This document shows, one piece after another, positions 1 through 7,164 of a DNA stretch of 7,164 nucleotides. The stretch is from contig JBKJTP010000112.1 of the NCBI GenBank assembly GCA_046590195.1, positions 1 through 7,164 on the forward strand, read 5' to 3'. The notes under the pieces were generated by a model that was not told the DNA's origin, searched no databases, and saw nothing but the letters and a program-made list of their open reading frames with translations. Positions within the stretch are counted from its first letter, which is position 1. Each line of letters opens with the position of its first letter. The position numbers and the translations under genes are program-made. This DNA is from JBKJTP01 sp046590195 (GTDB lineage: Bacteria; Bacteroidota; Ignavibacteria; Palsa-1295).

Positions 1-17
1 ATCGCGGGCTTTTTTTT
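1..17 (+). terminator. 3' half of a possible intrinsic terminator, cut by the window edge
   Basis: A GC-rich segment (GCGGGC, 4-9) runs directly into eight T residues (10-17). This is what the descending arm and T-tract of a rho-independent terminator look like. The ascending arm would lie left of the window, so the stem cannot be confirmed. It would end a plus-strand gene entering from the left. If the missing arm is flanked by A residues it could also serve porX, which runs leftward towards it. Confidence 0.35.
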
Positions 18-30
18 CGCACAAGCTAAA

Positions 31-63
31 GCATGTGCTACACTTCGGTTGATGCATGTGCTA
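31..63. repeat. 10-bp direct repeat downstream of porX
   Basis: GCATGTGCTA occurs exactly at 31-40 and again at 54-63. GCACA at 19-23 can pair with TGTGC at 34-38, giving a small stem next to the T-tract. The repeat lies just beyond the porX stop codon. No function is assigned. It may be part of the 3' end structure or a relic of a repeat element. Confidence 0.45.
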
Positions 64-66
64 GTC

Positions 67-1653
67 TTAACGTGGCTCCAGCTTGATCACGGGCAGGATC
101 ATTTCTTCCATCGACATGCCGCCGTGTTGGAAGGTGTCGCGGTAGTAGTTTAGGAATTTGTGGTAGTCTGTCGGATAGACGAAGTAAAAGTCTTCTTTCG
201 CGATGATGTAGTTCGAGGTCGCGCCGCGCTTCGGAAGCTTGTATTCTTCCGGGTTCTTGATCATCATCGCTTGCTTCTCCTCCGCCTTCACATTGCGGCC
301 ATGCTTGTAGCGCAAGCTTGTTGATGTTTCGCGGTCGCCAATGACCTTTGCGCCGCGCAGACTGCGGATCGAGCCGTGATCGGTCGTTACGATGATCTTG
401 ATGTTCGGCACATTTGCAAGCGCTTTGAACATATCGAGCAAGCTCGAATGCTGGAACCAGCTTTTCGTTAGCGAGCGATACGCACTCTCATCCGGTGCGA
501 TCTCTTTCAACACTGGCGAATCGCTTCGGGTATGCGCAAGCATATCGACGAAGTTCACCACGATCGCCGTCAAATGATTGCGCGCGGTCGTTGTGATATT
601 CTGTGCAATGCCTGCGCCGAAATCGCGGTCGATGATCTTGATGTATTTCAGATCGTTGCGCAGCTTCACGCGCTTGCGCTCAAGCAATCGCTTCAGCAGC
701 TCCGCCTCGTCTTTGTTGTGGCTGTGCTCATCGTCGTTCGAGTCCGACCACGTCTGCGGAAATGCCTTACCGAATTCGAGCGGAAATTGTCCAGCGAAGA
801 TCGAGTTACGCGAGTATGGCGTAGCAGTTGGCAAAATGCTGAAGTGATAGTTGCGCGTGATCTTGAAGAGATTACGTAACTCTGCTTCCATGATCAGCCA
901 CTGATCGAGCCTCATGCAATCGATGACGAAGAAGATGACGTTCTCATCGCCGTTCCTTAGCTCCGGCAACAGCCACTCATCTACAACATCTGGCGACATC
1001 GCAGGGCGGTTCGCAGCGTTCTCACTTGTGTAGATCGTGTTGACCCAGTTCTTGTAATTGCGCTCGACGAACTTGCCGAACTCGGAGTTCATCTCTTTCT
1101 TCTGCTCGCCGAGTGTTTGCGCGAGGCCGAGGCCGCCATGCTCATCGAGCTCCATCTCCCATGCGACGAGCTTGCTATACAGCTGGATCCAGTCATCGGC
1201 GGTACTCGCCATCATGATCTGCCCGGACATCCGCGCGAACTCCTGCGTGTAGTCACGCGAGACTGCTTCGCCAAGGATCTGTCGGCCTTCCAAAAACTTC
1301 TTGACGGCGAGCAAGACCTGCGTCGGGTTGACGGGCTTCGTGAGATAATCCGAGATCTTCTTACCGATCGCCTGCTCCATCAGGTCCTCTTCTTCGGACT
1401 TTGTCACCATGACGACCGGCGTATCCGGCGACTGCTGCTTGATGATCTCAAGCGTTTGCAATCCACCCATGCCAGGCATATTCTCATCGAGAAAGACAAG
1501 ATCGAACGGCGGTGCGGCATCCTGCGCCATCGCAACGGCGTCCTCGCCGTTGTTGGCGGTCGTGACGGTATAGCCCCGCTGCTCAAGCAGCATGATGTGC
1601 GGACGGAGTAGATCGATCTCATCGTCGACCCAGAGAATGTTACCTTTGGTCAT
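67..1653 (-). CDS. porX: PorX-type response regulator with PglZ domain (T9SS regulator)
   Basis: This 528-residue protein has a complete N-terminal receiver domain (about 5-122): acidic pair D10/D11, phospho-acceptor D56 in FLDENMPGM, T84 and K106 in LTKP. A helical linker (about 125-225) leads to a C-terminal PglZ domain (about 235-528) of the alkaline-phosphatase superfamily. Candidate metal and catalytic residues are D245 (VIDCMR), the threonines of LPTATPYSRN (276/278), D370 and H374 (VDMLAHTR), D425/H426 (TTDHG) and H510 (FQHGG). This architecture and length match PorX, the cytoplasmic regulator that with kinase PorY controls type IX secretion; characterised PorX can cleave oligonucleotides through PglZ. 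There is no DNA-binding domain, so any effect on transcription would go through a partner such as an ECF sigma factor. No PorY or T9SS structural gene is visible here. It is divergent from a T9SS cargo gene. The ATG at 1653 fits because the receiver domain begins immediately. Confidence 0.95.
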   Translation of the reverse strand: MTKGNILWVDDEIDLLRPHIMLLEQRGYTVTTANNGEDAVAMAQDAAPPFDLVFLDENMPGMGGLQTLEIIKQQSPDTPVVMVTKSEEEDLMEQAIGKKISDYLTKPVNPTQVLLAVKKFLEGRQILGEAVSRDYTQEFARMSGQIMMASTADDWIQLYSKLVAWEMELDEHGGLGLAQTLGEQKKEMNSEFGKFVERNYKNWVNTIYTSENAANRPAMSPDVVDEWLLPELRNGDENVIFFVIDCMRLDQWLIMEAELRNLFKITRNYHFSILPTATPYSRNSIFAGQFPLEFGKAFPQTWSDSNDDEHSHNKDEAELLKRLLERKRVKLRNDLKYIKIIDRDFGAGIAQNITTTARNHLTAIVVNFVDMLAHTRSDSPVLKEIAPDESAYRSLTKSWFQHSSLLDMFKALANVPNIKIIVTTDHGSIRSLRGAKVIGDRETSTSLRYKHGRNVKAEEKQAMMIKNPEEYKLPKRGATSNYIIAKEDFYFVYPTDYHKFLNYYRDTFQHGGMSMEEMILPVIKLEPR

Positions 1654-1672
1654 GTAGTGCTTTGTGGTGATG

Positions 1673-1680
1673 CAAAGTTA
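1673..1680 (-). promoter_or_regulatory. Candidate Bacteroidota-type -7 box for porX
   Basis: Read on the minus strand this is TAACTTTG, an exact match to the TAnnTTTG -7 consensus of Bacteroidota primary sigma-factor promoters. It ends 19 bases before the porX ATG, which would give a short leader. The expected TTTG-type -33 box is absent; its place is taken by the GC-rich hairpin at 1696-1715. The promoter may therefore be weak, activator-dependent or disrupted. An eight-base motif with four fixed positions of interest can also occur by chance. Confidence 0.4.
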
Positions 1681-1690
1681 CGGGAGTCCC

Positions 1691-1855
1691 CGTAGGGCCA
1701 CTCGGAAGAGTGGCCGAAATGCGGTTGAGTCGCTTTCGTCCGCTTAAGATGGCTGTGCGTGAGACGCGATCCGCTGTTCGTGCCACGCACGAGTTCGATA
1801 AGAATTCTTGAGTGTGGTTGCCGCGTTTCGGCCCACTCTGCCGAGTGGCCCTACG
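1691..1855. repeat. Pair of inverted hairpin elements, MITE- or REP-pair-like
   Basis: Positions 1691-1724 and 1821-1855 are reverse complements of each other over about 34-35 bases, with two mismatches and one one-base indel. Each copy is itself a hairpin: the left has a perfect 8-bp stem GGCCACTC/GAGTGGCC (1696-1703, 1708-1715) closing a GGAA loop, and the right keeps the stem with one mismatch (1831-1849). A further 7-bp inverted repeat (GTGCGTG 1755-1761, CACGCAC 1784-1790) is centred on the same axis near 1773. The whole 165-base unit is thus a nested imperfect palindrome. That fits a small non-autonomous element or a head-to-head REP pair. I see no target-site duplication and no transposase. 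Confidence 0.7.
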
Positions 1856-1932
1856 TTGTACGCAGGCATTCGCTCAAATGTTTTGGCAATTTCCAATGCC
1901 CTACTTATGCAAATGCACGACCGGGTATTCCC

Positions 1933-1982
1933 AGGATTGCATTGCTCCAATGCTCGAGCTACGTAGCTCCGGTGGCAATCCT
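1933..1982. repeat. Compact multi-stem palindromic element
   Basis: An outer 8-bp stem (AGGATTGC 1933-1940 with GCAATCCT 1975-1982) encloses two further dyads. One is a CATTG/CAATG hairpin (1940-1944, 1948-1952; it shares base 1940 with the outer stem). The other is the perfect 14-bp palindrome GAGCTACGTAGCTC (1956-1969). Together they can fold into a three-way-junction shape as RNA or single-stranded DNA. There is no adjacent T-tract, so it is not an ordinary terminator. It resembles a dispersed intergenic repeat, but no second copy lies in this window, so the repeat call is inference. Confidence 0.5.
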
Positions 1983-2224
1983 TCGGGTGGTGCTCCGCAT
2001 CCGCCAAATTTCGAGATCCTGCCACGATGCCTTCCGTTGCGACAAGTATGCATTTATCACCGAAATGCCGGTCCGTAACCTCTGGCCTCCGAGCCGTACT
2101 CGATCAGGGGCCGACTGCAACCTTAATGGTGATAATGTGTCTATAAATGGACGAATCGCCCACGCATCTCCCCCGGCGCAGGGCACCAGAGGAATTCTGT
2201 CCTTTCTGAACTCGAAATATTCTC

Positions 2225-5203
2225 ATGACAGCTCGCTTCTTTAAAGCACTTAGTACACAAGCGCTTTGCGCCGCGCTCGCCATGGCTTCCTGCACTTTCT
2301 TAGTTGCGGGCAATGCCGATGCCCAGCAGGCGTCGCGCACGAGGACACCTAATTTCGAAGAGCTTGCTGGCTCGATCCAGATGCAGACCGGTGCGAAACT
2401 CGTCAAAGCAGAGAATGGTGTGCCACAGATCGTGCTCGGTACAAAGGGAAGCGCACTCGTCGCTGCACAGCCGAAGCAGATGACGCCTGCGATGATCGCT
2501 GAGCGCACCCGCAATTTCTTCACTGCGACTGCAACATCGCTTGGCTTCCTTCCAGCAGATGCAGAAGTCAGCGCAACGAATGCAAGCACGCTGGGTCAGT
2601 CGTTCAACACGGTACTGACGCTTTCCTATAACGGCATCCCTGTTCGCGGACGCCGGGCGAGCGTTGCGATCGGAGCGCAAAGCGGCGAGTTTCTCGCATG
2701 GCGCAACAACTTGCCAGCGATAGAGCCAAACACGTCGACTCCAAAGATCTCTGCGTTAGCGATCCTGAGCAAGATCGACCCGACACTCACCCCGACATCG
2801 ACAATCAGTCAGCAGCCAAAGCTTATCTACATCGCAAGCCGCGATAACCAGGTAGTTCGTTTGGCTTATGAGGTCCGAGTATCAGAGCCGATGCATGCAT
2901 GGCGTTACACATTCGATGCAACGACAGGTGCACTGCTCGAGAAGAAGGACATGGTCATGAATTGCACGAACCCTTCACACGACCACGAGGCCGATGCTTT
3001 CGAGGACGCGCCAGTAGCTCCTGCAGCACCAGCAGCAACCGTGAGCGGCAAGGTCAAGGGCAATGTGCTCTATTATAACCCGTTCAAGCCTGACACAACG
3101 GTCGGCATGCCGTTCATCAAGGTGGTCGTCAATGGTAAGACGACCTACGCTGATAAGGATGGTAATTACTCGATCTCCGACGTTACGTATCCTCTGGCGA
3201 TCACCTCGAATCTCGAGAGCCGTTTCTTCAAGATCGATCGCCAGGATGGCGCTGATGGAAAGCTCACATCGACGATCACATCTGGACTCGGCGATATCGA
3301 CTGGCTTTCCGAGACGGGTATTCGTGCAGAGCGCTCTGCATATAACTCGGTCCACCGTGTGTATCAGTATGTCAAGAGCTTCGACGATAGCTTCTCCGAT
3401 CTTGATAGCAAGATCACCGTAAACATCAATGTGAATGGCTCCTGCAATGCTTTTTATCAGCCAAATGAGCGTACGCTAAATTTCTTCCCGAAGGCAGGCG
3501 ATTGCAGCAACACTGCGGAGATCGCAGATGTGGTCTATCATGAGTATGGACATCATTACCATCACATCCGCTATATCGAGCGTGGCACAGAGGTCACGAG
3601 CAGCGCGCTAGGAGAGGCCGTTGCAGATATTCTCAGCAATTTCATTCGCGATAACCCGATCATCGGTGAAGGCTTCAGTGGTTCATCGACGATCCTTCGC
3701 AACAGCAAGAACAAGTTCAGGTGGCCGTCTGACGTCGCAGCGGATCCGCATAGCACTGGTCAGATCCTGACTGGCGCGGTCTGGGATCTTCGTCTGGCGA
3801 TCGGGTTGCCACAGACCGAGTATCTCTTTCACGAGTCACTCAAGGCGGTGCCAGATGCATCAAGCGGCGGCGAAACCGCCGATGATGTGCTCGAAGCATT
3901 CACTGACGTACTCATGACCTTCCTCCTTGCCGATGACGATGATAACGATTTCTCGAACGGCACGCCGAACAGCACTGCGATCATTACAGCATTCGAAGAT
4001 CATGGCATTGGGCTTAGCAACTTGGTATCGCTTAAGGTTGTCGGCATTGCCGATCAGGATACGATTGCGACTGCGTACCCGGTCGACGTACTCGCATCGT
4101 ACTCCGGTGCTATCGGCGAGATCGATCAGGATAGCGTCAAGCTTTTTTACTCGGTCAATAGCGGCCCATACGCGATGATCAATGTACCTCACCAGAATGG
4201 TGACAAGTACAACGCAAGCATTCCGAAGCTGCCGGCAGGTTCGATGGTACGTTATTATTCGACCGCCCGCACAACACTTGAGCAAGGTGGCACTGTTCGC
4301 AGCCCACGTTCAGGGTATTATACGTTCCTCGTCGGTTTCCGCCAGGTCTATACCGATGACGCGGAGGACGATCGCGATCACAAGTTCGGCATCGATGCAG
4401 ACAATGCTATTCGTGGCATCTGGGAGCGCGGAGATCCTGTCGGTACATTCTGGATGGAAGATCACTTCCAGCAGGACACCGATCACACCGTACTCGGCAA
4501 GCGCGCATACGTGACGGGCAATCTCGATTCGCCGGACGCACTCGATGACGCACTCTTCGATTTCAATTCACAAGTTACTCGAAAGACCACACTCGAGACA
4601 GAGACGATCGATCTTACCGGCATCAAGAATCCGATGCTCAAGTTCTGGTACTATCATCGCTCAGAGCAGGTGTTCTCGGCAGCGCAAAATCAATTCCGCG
4701 TATCCATGTCGACGAACAACGGCTCGTCATGGCGCCAAGTCTATGGCAGCACAGAAGTCTATCCGGGCTGGACCAGCACGATCGTGCCGCTGACGCTGAG
4801 CGCGACTGCCACAAATAACGTAAAATTCCGCTTTACCGCAAGCTCCGCTTATGGTACTGTTGTTGAAGCTGGCCTTGACGATATCGAGATCGTCGTTCCG
4901 CTGCCAGCGACACAGATCGCCGATGTCGAAGATGCGCTTGCTCTCAAGCTCGATCTCTCGACCTATCCGAATCCCGTTTCGCAGGGCAAGTTCAGCTTCA
5001 ACTACACACTCCCTCAGAGCACGATCGTACAGGCCGAGCTCAAGAATGTGATGGGCAGTGTTGTATGGAGCACCAACGGGGAGTTAAAGCAGACGGGACC
5101 ACATTCTGAGACTGTCGCGCTCGATCTGCCAAGCGGCACCTATTGGCTGCAGCTTTCGACTAGCATGGGCAATGTCTATCGGCAGATCAACGTCATTAAA
5201 TGA
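2225..5203 (+). CDS. Secreted FTP-domain zinc metalloprotease with T9SS type A sorting domain
   Basis: This 992-residue pre-pro-protein starts with a Sec signal peptide (1-33; basic TARFFK, hydrophobic core, likely cut after ADA before QQ). An FTP-type inhibitory propeptide and PepSY-like segment follow (about 80-240). A carboxypeptidase-regulatory-like beta-sandwich (about 270-340) follows, with the motif YADKDGNYSI. The catalytic core has HEYGH (H439, E440, H443) as zinc ligands and base, and E464 in GEAVAD as likely third ligand, as in thermolysin/fungalysin gluzincins. An acidic patch (D570-D575) followed by NGTPN may bind calcium. Residues 600-700 look Ig-like. Residues 705-892 form a jelly-roll-like module typical of such proteases (ERGDPVGT, TDHT). 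The end (about 912-992, TYPNP through PSGTYWLQL) is a T9SS type A sorting domain, removed on export. It is predicted to be cell-surface or secreted. No strong Shine-Dalgarno precedes the ATG; the signal peptide fixes this start. Confidence 0.93.
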   Translation: MTARFFKALSTQALCAALAMASCTFLVAGNADAQQASRTRTPNFEELAGSIQMQTGAKLVKAENGVPQIVLGTKGSALVAAQPKQMTPAMIAERTRNFFTATATSLGFLPADAEVSATNASTLGQSFNTVLTLSYNGIPVRGRRASVAIGAQSGEFLAWRNNLPAIEPNTSTPKISALAILSKIDPTLTPTSTISQQPKLIYIASRDNQVVRLAYEVRVSEPMHAWRYTFDATTGALLEKKDMVMNCTNPSHDHEADAFEDAPVAPAAPAATVSGKVKGNVLYYNPFKPDTTVGMPFIKVVVNGKTTYADKDGNYSISDVTYPLAITSNLESRFFKIDRQDGADGKLTSTITSGLGDIDWLSETGIRAERSAYNSVHRVYQYVKSFDDSFSDLDSKITVNINVNGSCNAFYQPNERTLNFFPKAGDCSNTAEIADVVYHEYGHHYHHIRYIERGTEVTSSALGEAVADILSNFIRDNPIIGEGFSGSSTILRNSKNKFRWPSDVAADPHSTGQILTGAVWDLRLAIGLPQTEYLFHESLKAVPDASSGGETADDVLEAFTDVLMTFLLADDDDNDFSNGTPNSTAIITAFEDHGIGLSNLVSLKVVGIADQDTIATAYPVDVLASYSGAIGEIDQDSVKLFYSVNSGPYAMINVPHQNGDKYNASIPKLPAGSMVRYYSTARTTLEQGGTVRSPRSGYYTFLVGFRQVYTDDAEDDRDHKFGIDADNAIRGIWERGDPVGTFWMEDHFQQDTDHTVLGKRAYVTGNLDSPDALDDALFDFNSQVTRKTTLETETIDLTGIKNPMLKFWYYHRSEQVFSAAQNQFRVSMSTNNGSSWRQVYGSTEVYPGWTSTIVPLTLSATATNNVKFRFTASSAYGTVVEAGLDDIEIVVPLPATQIADVEDALALKLDLSTYPNPVSQGKFSFNYTLPQSTIVQAELKNVMGSVVWSTNGELKQTGPHSETVALDLPSGTYWLQLSTSMGNVYRQINVIK

Positions 5204-5211
5204 TCGTACGG

Positions 5212-5257
5212 TTGTCAGTTGACAGTCGGCTCCGATCGTAGGACCTGACAATTGTCA

Positions 5258-5258
<1 letters not shown>
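5212..5258 (+). promoter_or_regulatory. Paired TGTCA/TGACA dyads ending at the kinase start codon
   Basis: TGTCA-GT-TGACA (5213-5224) and the perfect 12-bp palindrome TGACAATTGTCA (5246-5257) lie 21 bases apart, the second abutting the ATG at 5258. The two 14-base blocks 5212-5225 and 5245-5258 are also inverted copies of each other (11 of 14 identical). A transcript could fold them into a 14-bp stem with two mismatches, one G-U pair and a 19-base loop that would cover the start codon. GATCGTA also repeats at 5202-5208 and 5234-5240. Two readings are possible: a two-site operator for a dimeric regulator, or an RNA hairpin limiting kinase translation. No T-tract follows, so it is not a terminator. 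Confidence 0.5.
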
Positions 5259-6496
<1,238 letters not shown>

Positions 6497-6534
6497 AATA
6501 AGCGTAATAGAAAGCGACAACATCTGCCATTCTC

Positions 6535-6561
6535 ACACGTGATGTGTAACACTTGATGTGT
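6535..6561 (+). promoter_or_regulatory. Tandem 13-bp operator-like repeat before the response regulator
   Basis: ACACGTGATGTGT (6535-6547) and ACACTTGATGTGT (6549-6561) differ at one base and are separated by a single A, giving a 14-base period. Each unit is a dyad, ACAC-N5-GTGT, and the junction GTGT-A-ACAC is a third. The array ends 8 bases before the ATG at 6570, inside the 73-base gap after the kinase gene. It looks like a cooperative binding site or a translational control element. Known LytTR sites are shorter direct repeats with wider spacing, so assignment to the LytTR protein itself is uncertain. Confidence 0.5.
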
Positions 6562-6569
6562 CTTCGTAC

Positions 6570-7164
6570 ATGGTAGAACATTCTCAGTCCCACACAACTT
6601 CACCGCAGCAGCACCAGCAGTCGCACCAGCAGCCACAGCAGCTTCGCGAACGCTTCACTGCGCTCATCGCAGATGATGAGCCATTGGCTCGCGAGCGCGT
6701 CCGCAGGTATCTCTCCGCATATCCCGAGTTCGAGGTCGTTGCTGAAGCGAAGTCTGGCGACGAGGCGCTTCGCATGATCGAAGAGAACGATGTCGATCTC
6801 CTCTTCCTCGATATTCAGATGCCTGGAATGGATGGCCTCGCAGTGTTGGAGTCAGCAAAGAGCGCTCACAGTCCTTACGTGATCTTTATCACCGCGTATG
6901 AGCAACATGCTGTCAAAGCATTCGAGCTGGAAGCGATCGATTACTTGCTCAAGCCTTACGATGATGTCCGCTTTGGCCGCGCGATCGAGCGCGCGAAGAA
7001 GCTGCTTCATGCTGGCAATCAATCGAACGAACAGCATGTGACACTTGAAGAGAACTCATCGAGCGATCAGAAGTATGTTGAACGATTGCTCGTCAAAGAA
7101 CAGGGTCGATTGATACCGGTGCAGATCAGCGACGTCGATCATTTCAGCTCTGCGGGTAACTATG
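6570..7164 (+). CDS. LytTR-family response regulator, 3' end beyond the window
   Basis: The first 198 codons are present and open to the window edge. A Gln/His-rich tail (1-25) precedes a receiver domain (about 28-148) with D35/D36 (IADDEP), phospho-acceptor D81 in FLDIQMPGMDG, T108 (FITAY) and K128 in LLKPY. A Ser/Glu-rich linker leads into the start of a LytTR DNA-binding domain at about 168; RLLVKEQGRLIPV and DVDHFSSAGNY match the first strands of that fold. It should bind DNA as the phosphorylated partner of the kinase ending 73 bases upstream. Target genes are unknown; candidates are its own operon and the protease. The ATG at 6570 lacks a clear Shine-Dalgarno. An in-frame GTG at 6558 is the nearest alternative and would overlap the tandem repeat. 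The next internal ATG lies inside the receiver domain, so translation must begin near here. Confidence 0.92.
   Translation, partial: MVEHSQSHTTSPQQHQQSHQQPQQLRERFTALIADDEPLARERVRRYLSAYPEFEVVAEAKSGDEALRMIEENDVDLLFLDIQMPGMDGLAVLESAKSAHSPYVIFITAYEQHAVKAFELEAIDYLLKPYDDVRFGRAIERAKKLLHAGNQSNEQHVTLEENSSSDQKYVERLLVKEQGRLIPVQISDVDHFSSAGNY
6606..6641 (+). repeat. CAG/CAC-type trinucleotide tract encoding Gln/His residues
   Basis: Codons 13-24 of the response regulator are almost all CAG or CAC, interrupted by TCG and CCA, with the 9-base unit CACCAGCAG occurring twice. They encode eight... Gln-dominated residues (QQHQQ, HQQ, QQ) ahead of the receiver domain. The tract looks like an imperfect trinucleotide repeat that could change length by slippage in whole codons without breaking the frame. 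It lies outside any conserved domain and is probably disordered. Confidence 0.6.

Larger units (their letters stand above)
1654..2224. other. 571-base divergent intergenic region rich in dyads, no convincing gene
   Basis: The region separates porX (leftward) from the protease gene (rightward). Open frames exist on both strands, but their products are rich in Arg, Ser, Cys and Pro, match no family I recognise, and span strong inverted repeats. The longest (plus, 1759-2244) runs into the protease start. The region contains the porX promoter box (1673-1680), two inverted hairpin elements (1691-1855), a GGCATT/AATGCC stem (1865-1870 with 1895-1900) and a multi-stem element (1933-1982). From about 1990 to 2120 I see no clear structure. 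An AT-rich island (GATAAT 2131-2136, TATAAA 2142-2147) might hold the protease promoter, but no matching upstream box is visible. No Shine-Dalgarno sequence lies directly before the protease ATG. Confidence 0.75.

Noticed and set aside
1117..1611. 164-residue plus-strand frame antisense to porX
   Set aside because: It lies wholly inside the receiver and linker codons of a well-supported gene and is rich in Arg, Leu and His, as expected from antisense reading of this sequence.
1744..2186. Minus-strand open frames of 75-93 residues in the intergenic region
   Set aside because: They are frame shadows over the structured repeats, lack start-site support, and show no family features.
1654..2224. 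CRISPR array or attachment site
   Set aside because: The repeats are inverted rather than regularly spaced direct repeats, only two copies exist, and no integrase, cas gene or tRNA lies in the window.
1759..2244. 161-residue plus-strand open frame in the intergenic region
   Set aside because: Its product is rich in Arg, Cys, Ser and Pro with no recognisable domain. It spans the inverted hairpins and the multi-stem element and runs past the protease start codon. The competing frames on both strands look the same.
2225..2330. Lipoprotein reading of the protease N-terminus (Cys23 in MASC)
   Set aside because: The -3 residue is Met, the hydrophobic stretch continues past the Cys, and a standard cleavage site (ADA before QQ) follows. 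T9SS cargo normally carries a type I signal peptide.
2104..2589. 161-residue minus-strand frame over the protease start
   Set aside because: It is antisense to the signal peptide and propeptide of a clear gene and has no domain features of its own.
5204..5257. Intrinsic terminator between protease and kinase
   Set aside because: The dyads are present but no T-tract follows, and the downstream arm abuts the next start codon.

Overview
The window carries a type IX secretion (T9SS) regulator, a T9SS cargo protease and a LytS/LytTR-type two-component pair. Together these point to the Bacteroidota/Chlorobiota (FCB) group. A PorX-type REC-PglZ protein, a C-terminal T9SS type A sorting domain, the lack of strong Shine-Dalgarno sequences and a perfect TAnnTTTG promoter box upstream of porX all fit. 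The composition is balanced to slightly GC-rich by eye, unlike AT-rich flavobacteria, so a deeper lineage (Ignavibacteria, Kapabacteria or similar) is plausible. The genus cannot be fixed from this sequence.

Layout. Positions 1-66 hold a cut-off terminator-like GC/T-tract and a short direct repeat. Positions 67-1653 (minus) encode PorX, complete. Positions 1654-2224 are a 571-base divergent intergenic region with no convincing gene but dense dyad symmetry: two near-identical hairpin elements in inverted orientation (1691-1855) and a compact multi-stem element (1933-1982). Positions 2225-5203 (plus) encode a 992-residue secreted zinc metalloprotease with an FTP/PepSY propeptide, an HEXXH catalytic core, beta-sandwich C-terminal modules and a T9SS sorting domain. 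A 54-base gap with symmetric TGTCA/TGACA half-sites ends exactly at the ATG of a LytS-family four-TM sensor kinase (5258-6496). A 73-base gap containing a tandem 13-bp repeat then precedes a LytTR-type response regulator (6570 to the window end, 3' end missing).

How they may work together. By family knowledge, PorX controls T9SS through phosphorylation and its PglZ domain, and the protease is the kind of protein T9SS exports to the cell surface. The kinase and LytTR regulator are almost certainly a cognate pair. Whether that pair controls the protease or T9SS is inference from adjacency. The genes belong to known families. The less ordinary signals are the structured intergenic elements, the long insert in the kinase ATP-lid region, and the two operator-like repeats just before the kinase and regulator starts.
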